This document shows, in pieces, positions 36,295 through 43,791 of a stretch of DNA of 56,613 nucleotides. The DNA is from a virus. The notes beneath the pieces were generated by a model, which was not told where the DNA came from, ran no database searches, and was given only the letters and a program-made list of their open reading frames with translations. The stretch spans positions 1 to 56,613 of IMG/VR virus record IMGVR_UViG_3300021137_000017. One strand, written 5' to 3'. The translations under genes were made by a program, and so were the position numbers. Within the stretch, counting starts at the first letter, position 1; the number at the start of each line of letters is the position of its first letter.

Positions 36295-37890
36295 TCAAAC
36301 GTAAGTATTAACCATAAACTGACGAAGGCTTCCCAAAGTCAGGTTAAGTTCTCCCTCTTTATCAATACCCTCACCGTCCACGATAGCGGCAGCTACTGAG
36401 TTCTTTTGCTGAAGCATCTCGTGTTGACGTTGTTCAATTGAGCCAGCAATTAAAATATCTTGAATAACTATTGATGGCCATTTGGACGAGGCTCGTTTGA
36501 TTCGACCGTTTCGTTGAACCGCGCCTCCCGACGACCAAGGTAGGTCATAATTAATAAGAAGATTAGCCGCTGGCAAATCAACACCATAGCCACCGGCATC
36601 AGAACTAACAAGAACGCGTACATCAGGTTCGGTATTGAAAGCAATTTTATTATCTTCTTTCGTCCTAGCGTTAAGACGACCAGTGTACGTCCGACACCCA
36701 TACGATTTCAGTGCTTCTGAGATCTTATCTACCATCTCAATGTATGTTGCAAAAATTACAACTTTATTTTCTGGATCCGTGTCAAGGAAATCCTTAACGT
36801 ACTCGTCAAGCACCTTTAATTTAATACCCTCTGGCAAGTTATCGAGAAGACCTTGCTCCTGCAAACCAGCTGCATAAGAGGAACCTTCTCCCGTATCCCC
36901 AGCTATGTACTTTTTAGCACTGCTAATTAGCAAGTCTGGGTGCGAGGAAAGCATCTTTAAAGCGCCAACTCGTGACATGATTTTTCCACGCCATTCGTTT
37001 TCTAAGTAGTTATTATCGCCTTTATCTAAACCATAGTGAGTAAAGACATTAAAGTTTGATCCAAATAGGTTTTGTGCTTCGTCAAGTTCTCGAATCAAAT
37101 CATCTTTAATGTGCTCGTATAACTTTGCGGTCTTCTTGTCTAAAGTTACATATAGAGGTTCCGCATGAAGAGAGTCTGGCAAAAAGGGAGCCACATCTGG
37201 GTCTTTTTGGGCTTTGCGTACGCAGGCTTCCGCTAACCGCTCGTGAAGAACAGGTAAATTACGATAGCGGGAAACACCACCAAAGTTATTTCTAACAATA
37301 AAAGCCTTATCAAAGATATCAAAACGACCAAGAACTGAGTCATCTACAAATTGCATGATGCTGAAGAGTTCTTCTGGTTTACCGTTCTCAATTGGGGTTC
37401 CTGTAAGGGCAAACTTGTATTGAACGTTGCTGAGTCGCTTTACAGCCTTTGAACGTTTAGATCTAAAGGATTTGATAGCGGTGGCTTCGTCAAGTACTAC
37501 AAACCCCCGTGGAAGTCTTTTAACGCTCTCCCAGTCGTTTACTACCTGCTCGTAGTTCATAATCACGTAATCAACGTGTGATTCTTTCCAGTTGTACGCC
37601 TCCTCGTATTGAGCGGCGCGTTGCTTAGGGGTTCCATCAATAACTATAGTTTTAGAGGATCCCTCAGTAAACTTATCAATCTGGTTAGCCCATTGATATT
37701 TAAGGCTGGAAAGACAGATAACCATTCCCGGCTCCCGGATAGATCCTCTGTCCATCAGCTTCTCAAGCGCAGCAATAGTAATTACTGTCTTTCCTAGCCC
37801 TAAATCGTAAGCAACAAGAATCTTATTACGAGCAATCATCTTGTCAACTGCGTAGGGTTGGTAAGGAAGCAGGGAGCCTTTAAATGTCAT
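36295..37890 (-). CDS. SNF2-type DEAD/DEAH helicase
   Basis: 531 aa from ATG 37890, which has AAAGGA just upstream; an in-frame start at 37932 overlaps the previous gene more. LLPYQPYAVDKM (Q-like motif), DLGLGKT (Walker A), VVLDEATAIKS (DEAT box), ALTGTPIEN (motif III), and C-terminal VIFATY and YDLPWSSGGAVQRNGRIKR (motifs V-VI) make an Swi2/Snf2 translocase. Phage SNF2 proteins remodel branched or protein-bound DNA during replication. Confidence 0.88.
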   Translation of the reverse strand: MTFKGSLLPYQPYAVDKMIARNKILVAYDLGLGKTVITIAALEKLMDRGSIREPGMVICLSSLKYQWANQIDKFTEGSSKTIVIDGTPKQRAAQYEEAYNWKESHVDYVIMNYEQVVNDWESVKRLPRGFVVLDEATAIKSFRSKRSKAVKRLSNVQYKFALTGTPIENGKPEELFSIMQFVDDSVLGRFDIFDKAFIVRNNFGGVSRYRNLPVLHERLAEACVRKAQKDPDVAPFLPDSLHAEPLYVTLDKKTAKLYEHIKDDLIRELDEAQNLFGSNFNVFTHYGLDKGDNNYLENEWRGKIMSRVGALKMLSSHPDLLISSAKKYIAGDTGEGSSYAAGLQEQGLLDNLPEGIKLKVLDEYVKDFLDTDPENKVVIFATYIEMVDKISEALKSYGCRTYTGRLNARTKEDNKIAFNTEPDVRVLVSSDAGGYGVDLPAANLLINYDLPWSSGGAVQRNGRIKRASSKWPSIVIQDILIAGSIEQRQHEMLQQKNSVAAAIVDGEGIDKEGELNLTLGSLRQFMVNTYV

Positions 37891-38095
37891 TTCCTTTTCT
37901 CCAATGCAGATAGGAGCGTATGTATACAGCACTATAGGCTAGGGAGGCAAATATGAAGCCGTACTGGTGGGAAGTAACAGCATAGATAGACCAAAGGCAC
38001 TCATTAAACAGTAACAAAAACCAACCCCAAATAGTCTTGCTACCTACGACAAAGATGCCTGTGGTTCCTACAATAGCAAGTACCCATGACCACAT
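37880..38095 (-). CDS. Two-helix membrane protein
   Basis: 71 aa, nearly all hydrophobic and aromatic (WSWVLAIVGTTGIFVVG, then SLAYSAVYIRSYLHWRKG). The pattern is like half of a PnuC-type transporter and like small actinophage membrane proteins. A holin-like role cannot be excluded. It is coupled by TAATG to the kinase gene. Confidence 0.6.
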   Translation of the reverse strand: MWSWVLAIVGTTGIFVVGSKTIWGWFLLLFNECLWSIYAVTSHQYGFIFASLAYSAVYIRSYLHWRKGNDI

Positions 38096-38625
38096 TAGTT
38101 TTGCGCCGCCAAAGTAAAAGACGTAATTTTTTCTTTGAGGTCTTCAATGGAACCATCGTTAACAATAATCTGGCTAAACCCATGATTATCCAAAGCCGAT
38201 TCTGATATGTGACTGTTGGTAGCAATAACTTCGGGGCGTTCTACTCTCCAAAGTTGACCCTCAAATTGATCAATCATGTTTGCTTCGTTAAGGAACCGGA
38301 CATCACTAATAACGTAATTCTTTCCGTATTCCATTTTGCGTAAAGCCGTTTCAATCCAAATCTCGGAATCAACAACCTCTCGCATGGAAACTCCAAGGGA
38401 CTGAAGTAAGCGTCGAACTTCTGGGTGCGCCTTTGCTAACTCCCAACCGTTTTCTTCAACGTAGTCGTAAATACGAGTATTATCAATAACAAAAGGATTG
38501 ATTTGTAAAAGTAATTCTCTAATAGGATCAGCAAACGCTATGCGTTCAAACGCATAATCTTCTACAAGGATATTTGCTACTGTATCTTTTCCGGAACGTG
38601 CATAACCAGATAATCCAATAATCAT
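38095..38625 (-). CDS. Deoxynucleoside monophosphate kinase-like
   Basis: 176 aa. P-loop GYARSGKDT (7-15), FADPIRE, and YVISDVRFLNEA match phage dNMP kinases related to T4 gp1. It would phosphorylate dNMPs (possibly including modified ones) for DNA synthesis, complementing the class II reductase. Confidence 0.82.
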   Translation of the reverse strand: MIIGLSGYARSGKDTVANILVEDYAFERIAFADPIRELLLQINPFVIDNTRIYDYVEENGWELAKAHPEVRRLLQSLGVSMREVVDSEIWIETALRKMEYGKNYVISDVRFLNEANMIDQFEGQLWRVERPEVIATNSHISESALDNHGFSQIIVNDGSIEDLKEKITSFTLAAQN

Positions 38626-39548
38626 AATAGTGCTCTTCTCCCGTGTAGTGAATGCTTAGCGTTTGCTAAACCTATCTCAATCTCTTCCTTGCTCATACCA
38701 CCTACGTCTTTCTGATCAGTGTGGCGGTAGTTAAAAAACCAACATTCAAAATTAAACTCTTTAGACTTCTTCAGCATTTCCTCAGACGAGGCTTTACCAG
38801 CGTCGTCGTTGTCTAAAGCAAAAATAATCTTGCCTGCCCCACGAATAAGGTTTAATTGATCAATAGAAATAATTGAGCCGTAGGTGGACACGCCCCCGTG
38901 CACACCTACGGACATCAACCTGGCCGCATCGAGTGGGGACTCGACAACTACCATCTGATCAAACTGTTGAACGTTCTTGTAACCAAAAAGAGCTTTGCTT
39001 TTATGGATACCTGCGGGAAAATTTTTAAAGTAACGATTAAAGACCCCCTTCTCTTGCCAACCCCACAACTTATTAGTATGCGGGTCGCGTATAGGAAGGA
39101 TCCATGACTCTTTCTGATTGTCGTAAAGGATCTCGTAAAAAGTTGTTGCGGAGGCAGTTAAGCCTCGTGACTTCCGAAGTTCTAGGGGTACGTCAACAAA
39201 TGCTGCAAGGTTTGCCTCAGTCAAAGAAAAATATTCTTCTTTGGGCTTTGGCTTAGGTTTTAACGCTGCTTCTAATCGCTTGCCTAATGTGGATGTCACC
39301 CAATCGTCTGATTGCTCTATCGGTGTTCCATTGAGGTAAGCGATTAGAAAGTTAAGTCCGCCTTTAAAGCCACATGAAAAACAAATATGTGCTCCAGTAT
39401 CGGCGTTGATCCACCATGAGGGATTACGATCTATATGACCTGTACGACCCAAGTGACCGGGGCAATAGCCATTGACCTCAGACCCTCTGGTATTGGTAGT
39501 TTCAATATTAAGGGTGTCAAGGATGCGGATTAGTTCGTCGGTGGTCAA
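38622..39548 (-). CDS. DnaG-type DNA primase
   Basis: 308 aa. A CHC2 zinc finger (C29, H32, C56, C59) is followed by a TOPRIM core with Glu203 (VVVESPLDAARL) and DNDDAG (246-251). It is short compared with bacterial DnaG, lacking the helicase-binding domain. It synthesises RNA primers with the adjacent DnaB helicase. Confidence 0.9.
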   Translation of the reverse strand: MTTDELIRILDTLNIETTNTRGSEVNGYCPGHLGRTGHIDRNPSWWINADTGAHICFSCGFKGGLNFLIAYLNGTPIEQSDDWVTSTLGKRLEAALKPKPKPKEEYFSLTEANLAAFVDVPLELRKSRGLTASATTFYEILYDNQKESWILPIRDPHTNKLWGWQEKGVFNRYFKNFPAGIHKSKALFGYKNVQQFDQMVVVESPLDAARLMSVGVHGGVSTYGSIISIDQLNLIRGAGKIIFALDNDDAGKASSEEMLKKSKEFNFECWFFNYRHTDQKDVGGMSKEEIEIGLANAKHSLHGRRALL

Positions 39549-40780
39549 ATGTCGTCCTCTTCAATAACCAACTCACGGAACGTTGCGTTCGCCCAGTCCC
39601 AACGGAGGTCAACCTCCCCAGGTCCTGAGTTACGGCTTGCCACAATAGAAAGTTTGCGGGTGGTATCTGCCCATGTATCGTCTACTTCAAGGGCAAAGAC
39701 AACGTCGGCGTCTTGGAAAAACGATGAAGAGTAACCAATTGAGTTAGCGGTAACGCGACCGTTCTCTTTCTTCTTCTCTAGCGCCTGAGTAGTCAAAATA
39801 ATCGGAACTTTATACTTTTGAGCAAGCAATTTAAACCCACGAGTCAAGGCAGTTAATGCACGTGGAGTGTCACGTTCTCCGCTTATTTCGTCTGTCATCA
39901 AGTAAACACCGTCAATGACAACAATGTCTGGTCGGTGGATTTGCATCTTTGCAACTACCCCGGACAAGGTTGTGCCAGAAGCAGAACCCACCAACCAGAA
40001 CCCGTTGTGAAAGCGAGACGCTGTGTCATAGGTTCGCTTTAATCGCGCTTCGTCAGGAGCGTTAAGATCACCCGTAAGTAAACGAGATTGAGAAACACGA
40101 GCTGCAATAGCGTCATATCGATCGGCCTGCTCGTTGTTATTCATTTCAAAAGAATAAAACATAGGAACCATTTCAGTAGTTCTATGGATGTTATATGCCA
40201 TCTGCATAGCCAAGGTTGACTTACCTGTTTTAGGTGTAGCAGTAATAACAATCAACTGACCGGGTTGTAGACCAAGAGTCGCCTTATCAATTGTAGGAAA
40301 ACCTGTTGGAAGACCTAGAAGCCCGCCGGGATTCTTCTTTCGATCTAAGTAACGTTGCCAACGAGCCTCGCCAGTCTTTGTAATATCTACGTCATCGGTT
40401 TTACTTAGTCCATCAAGTTCCAACTTGATAAGGGAATTCTGCATTGCGTTAAGGGCGTTTGCATAATCTTTACCTTCAATACTGCTAACGATCTCTCCAG
40501 CGGCTGAAGCAATGACGTTTTCGCGTCGACGTTGTAATAGGGTGTCCAAAAGATAGTGAATGGAGTCTTCGCCCGGTACGGGGGTATAAGTAGGAAAGTT
40601 AGTATTAATTACTTCGAGGCTTGGTGATTCACCATATGTAGAAAAGTGTTGCTTAACAAAAATCCAAATCTTCTTGTCGGTCTCATCGTTAAACCAACTA
40701 GTTCCTACACCGCGTTCAAACAGCGTTGTTAGGTCGCGATCAATAATCGCTTTACTGAGTAATCTGCTTTCAATATTCAT
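39545..40780 (-). CDS. DnaB-like replicative helicase
   Basis: 411 aa. The N-terminal ~125 residues are the DnaB N-domain type (ESRLLSKAIID). The RecA-like motor has ATPKTGKST (181-189), PDIVVIDGVYLM (Walker B) and an arginine-finger region toward the end. It unwinds DNA at the phage fork. It overlaps the primase by ATGA. Confidence 0.9.
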   Translation of the reverse strand: MNIESRLLSKAIIDRDLTTLFERGVGTSWFNDETDKKIWIFVKQHFSTYGESPSLEVINTNFPTYTPVPGEDSIHYLLDTLLQRRRENVIASAAGEIVSSIEGKDYANALNAMQNSLIKLELDGLSKTDDVDITKTGEARWQRYLDRKKNPGGLLGLPTGFPTIDKATLGLQPGQLIVITATPKTGKSTLAMQMAYNIHRTTEMVPMFYSFEMNNNEQADRYDAIAARVSQSRLLTGDLNAPDEARLKRTYDTASRFHNGFWLVGSASGTTLSGVVAKMQIHRPDIVVIDGVYLMTDEISGERDTPRALTALTRGFKLLAQKYKVPIILTTQALEKKKENGRVTANSIGYSSSFFQDADVVFALEVDDTWADTTRKLSIVASRNSGPGEVDLRWDWANATFRELVIEEDDI

Positions 40781-41193
40781 AAACGTGTCATATCCATTCC
40801 CCAGTGTCCGTATCTGAGCAATCTATCAGGTTTATCTATCACCCCCAAAACTTCTGGTCTATATGGGAGGGTCTTGATTAACTGATCCATTGAACTGTAG
40901 GACGTAAAGTACCTGAAAGGATTGGTTCCTGCAACATCGAGTTGTTCTTCTAGTTTTATCATCTGCTCGGCGTCAAACGTGTAGGAGACGCACTCGAGCG
41001 TGTAAGGTGTGCGATCGTTATAAAGCCATAAACGGCTTAGAAGGTCGGCTCGTACTTGAGCATGGGTTTTGCGTGTGATCTTTGTTTTAAAAAGTTTTTT
41101 TTCTTTTACGTCTGAAATCTGCGTGTCAATAAATAGATCGGTTGTTACTAGTACACGCATGGGGATTTCATTGCTTATATCCCCCTTGTACAT
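40777..41193 (-). CDS. Hypothetical replication-operon protein
   Basis: 138 aa. Distinctive C-terminal PYRPEVLGVIDKPDRLLRYGHWGMDM. No family is recognised. It is coupled on both sides by overlapping codons between DnaB and the SWIM-type gene. Confidence 0.6.
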   Translation of the reverse strand: MYKGDISNEIPMRVLVTTDLFIDTQISDVKEKKLFKTKITRKTHAQVRADLLSRLWLYNDRTPYTLECVSYTFDAEQMIKLEEQLDVAGTNPFRYFTSYSSMDQLIKTLPYRPEVLGVIDKPDRLLRYGHWGMDMTRL

Positions 41194-41507
41194 TAGAACA
41201 CCTCTATTTTTCCAAATTTAATAATGAAGTCCCTAAACGCTTCGTCAGAGTCCTCTGCTTTTTGTGCATCTTCTGGAGTTGTGCGCGTAGAAATCTCGTG
41301 AGGATAAGTTCCTCCGTGTGAATCTATCCTACTCTGAACAAAACGGGTGTGCTTACATGTCTTTCTACCGTTGTAACCTGAGCATGTACAGGTTAAAGCA
41401 CCGCCGGGTTTAATACAAACCTCAAAGATTCCAGGGCCAGGATTACCTGTTGGACTTAAAAAGATCTGTAACAGGCGTATGCCCTCTTCCACAGGTACTC
41501 CCCTCAT
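41193..41507 (-). CDS. SWIM-type zinc-finger protein
   Basis: 104 aa. LTCTCSGYNGRKTCKHTRFV gives C-x-C-x(n)-C-x-H, the SWIM zinc-finger signature (Cys near 40, 42, 50; His 52). SWIM domains mediate DNA or protein binding, often with recombination factors. Embedded in the replication operon. Confidence 0.65.
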   Translation of the reverse strand: MRGVPVEEGIRLLQIFLSPTGNPGPGIFEVCIKPGGALTCTCSGYNGRKTCKHTRFVQSRIDSHGGTYPHEISTRTTPEDAQKAEDSDEAFRDFIIKFGKIEVF

Positions 41508-42184
41508 CGCGCTCGTAGATCTCCTTGCGTAGATTTTACCTGAATATTGACAAACGCTTCTTGTGCAAAGCTAGCCAGTGCTGAATTATATTTCACCCAC
41601 TCAGCCGTTGGAAGATTTGAAGTAATAATTGTTGGAAGACAGTTTGAGTATCTAGAACGAAGAACCTCATCTATGATGGAACGTTGCCACCCAGATGCAG
41701 ATTGAAATTCTTTTCCGAGGTCATCAATAACAAGAACTTTAATGTTTCTAGACTCTGTTTTTGACTCACCCATAATGCTTTCCCATAGGGCTTCTTTAGT
41801 ACCCTCAACGTAGTCGCTCATCAAATACCCGCGAAGGTTTACTAACTTAACGTAAGTAGTAAAAAACACTGGTTGGGTAGCATTAAACGGGAATACATCA
41901 AGGCTAACGGTACGCATAAGATCTTGAACAAGGGCGGCCGCTACGGTCGTCTTTCCTTGACCGGGCGCTCCAAAAAGCGCAAGCCCTTTACCCGCAAGAT
42001 CGGTGCCCATAACATCAATAACTTTCCCTGACTTAACAAGATCCATCCATGTCAAAATGTCATCCATGTCGTTGGGAGAAATCTCGGTGCAGTCGCTTAG
42101 TTCTCTGCCAATGTACTTTGGAGGAATCTGAGAAGACTGTACCCATGATTGTCTACGAAACTTTAGATCGTCAAGGTTATACAT
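41504..42184 (-). CDS. DnaC/IstB-like AAA+ helicase loader
   Basis: 226 aa. Walker A GAPGQGKTT, Walker B VLVIDDLGKE and sensor-like ITSNLP match DnaC-type loaders. It would deliver the phage DnaB helicase to DNA with the upstream winged-helix protein. Confidence 0.85.
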   Translation of the reverse strand: MYNLDDLKFRRQSWVQSSQIPPKYIGRELSDCTEISPNDMDDILTWMDLVKSGKVIDVMGTDLAGKGLALFGAPGQGKTTVAAALVQDLMRTVSLDVFPFNATQPVFFTTYVKLVNLRGYLMSDYVEGTKEALWESIMGESKTESRNIKVLVIDDLGKEFQSASGWQRSIIDEVLRSRYSNCLPTIITSNLPTAEWVKYNSALASFAQEAFVNIQVKSTQGDLRAR

Positions 42185-43130
42185 TTTCTCCCCGTGCCTT
42201 CGCTAGTTCTGCCTTCAACTTCTTAGATTGAATCTCGCGCAAGCGATCATACTCAACCTGTTGATCAGGGGAAATGTACTCGTCTTTAGCCATAGACGCT
42301 AGTTGGCTGAACTGATAAATGAAAAACTTCCAAACAGCATCCGCGGTCTTAAATTGATCGATCTCGATTTGGGTAAACAGAATTTCCAGCATTCTGCATT
42401 CGATTTCTCCGTTAGTGCTGTACTTAGTACGGGCTAGGCGTAGCGCTGAAACAAAGCCAGTTTTGTTAACTTCAGTGATGCTAATGTTGAAATGGTTTCG
42501 ACATTCATCCATGAAGTGGTAGAAAATATCCTGGGTTCCCCAAGTGTTTCGTGGTTTCTTATAACGCGTGTCTTTTGCGCTTTCGTGCTGTCGCTCTTGC
42601 TTATACCGCCATGCATCCGCTTTCTCCTTTTCACGTTGCAAAGCCGACTTTTTAAAAGAATCCTCCTGCTCAAGTTGCCAGTCGGATTTGGCGCGGGCGG
42701 AACTTAATAATGGATCAGGCATGAATCGCACCTCGAATTCGTCGTTTTCCTCATCGCGAACTTCGTTCGCGTGCTTTTTCTTTATAGATTCATAAGAACT
42801 ATAAAGTTCTATAGACCCCATTGAACCTATCGGTTGGTTTTGAACATTTGCAACAAGTTCGGAAACTTCCACAGGTTGAAAGATCACCTCGGCCGTTCCA
42901 AACAAAATCTCCGTGGCTTGAGTAAAAATGTTTTGCCGGATAAACCCATCATTGACTTTATTGGTCAAAAGTTTAATGTAACCCTTTTCTCGGATCCCCT
43001 TAAGCAGCTTCCTCGCCTTGTAGGTAGAAAGCTCATACTCCTTGCTAACAGAAAACTCGTTGATCACCGTGGGCTTATCCGCCCATAGGAGATGGAGAAG
43101 TCCATGCTCCTCTACGGTAAGTCTGCTCAC
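42177..43130 (-). CDS. Winged-helix replication initiation-like protein
   Basis: 317 aa. The N-terminal ~60 residues (LTVEEHGLLHLLWADKP...YELSTYKARKLLKGIREKGYIK) form a winged helix. A charged linker (~150-200) and a C-terminal helical domain of DnaD/replisome-organiser type follow. Position upstream of a helicase loader supports a role in origin recognition or replisome assembly. Confidence 0.6.
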   Translation of the reverse strand: MSRLTVEEHGLLHLLWADKPTVINEFSVSKEYELSTYKARKLLKGIREKGYIKLLTNKVNDGFIRQNIFTQATEILFGTAEVIFQPVEVSELVANVQNQPIGSMGSIELYSSYESIKKKHANEVRDEENDEFEVRFMPDPLLSSARAKSDWQLEQEDSFKKSALQREKEKADAWRYKQERQHESAKDTRYKKPRNTWGTQDIFYHFMDECRNHFNISITEVNKTGFVSALRLARTKYSTNGEIECRMLEILFTQIEIDQFKTADAVWKFFIYQFSQLASMAKDEYISPDQQVEYDRLREIQSKKLKAELAKARGENV

Positions 43131-43735
43131 AGGGCCTCTTCGATTTCCTTAATAGCTTTCTTGATGACCTTCAGGCGCTCGCTGATGTAGTCCATAGCAA
43201 CTTCTGGGGTGGTCTCTGGCAGGGCGAAATCTAGCACCTCTGGCTTTGTGAGCGCTTCAGGCTCCTCATCTAGGGTTGGATCCTCAACAGGCTTCTCAAA
43301 GGCTTTAACGCCCTCTACAGGGCTAATTTCAGCCAAACCTAGGCAAAGGTCTAATGAAGGGATCCCAGCCTCTTGGCACGCGGAAAGGGTGGCTAAGCAA
43401 TGTGGGTCACTTTCCGACCACAGAATAAACGCCTCAGCTTCCTCCCCAGAAAAGTCGTCCACAATGGCTTGGTATGGGTCAGACGTTTCCGACAGGGTCG
43501 CCCCGCCGATCTGAGTCAAGTTGGTATTTGGTTTTGAGAGCACCACGGTTGGGATGTTAAGCCCAGTAGCAATCTGGTGGGCATATATCTGACCTTGGCT
43601 TGGTCGATCCTCAAATGGCAACACTAAAACGTGCGAACGTTTGTACGCCATGAAATAGTCTTCTAATAAGGCTTCTACGTTAGTTCTGGTTGTTTCCCCA
43701 TAACCAGCAACAATGATGAACTTCTCTTTTGCCAT
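43127..43735 (-). CDS. Rossmann-like hypothetical protein
   Basis: 202 aa. KFIIVAGYGETTRTNVEALLEDYF and alternating strands/helices up to ~135 look like a nucleotide-binding alpha/beta fold without a standard P-loop; the last ~65 residues are acidic, Pro-rich and then helical. GGAGG precedes the ATG. It heads the replication operon. The function is unknown. Confidence 0.6.
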   Translation of the reverse strand: MAKEKFIIVAGYGETTRTNVEALLEDYFMAYKRSHVLVLPFEDRPSQGQIYAHQIATGLNIPTVVLSKPNTNLTQIGGATLSETSDPYQAIVDDFSGEEAEAFILWSESDPHCLATLSACQEAGIPSLDLCLGLAEISPVEGVKAFEKPVEDPTLDEEPEALTKPEVLDFALPETTPEVAMDYISERLKVIKKAIKEIEEAL

Positions 43736-43791
43736 GCTTCCTCCTCTGAGAGGTGGTCAGCATACATAGGTCAGCCCATTGCGTCTAATTC

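Noticed and set aside
42434-43088. Several 70-85 codon frames on both strands
   Set aside because: All overlap the winged-helix replication gene, which has a coherent domain pattern and coupled neighbours.
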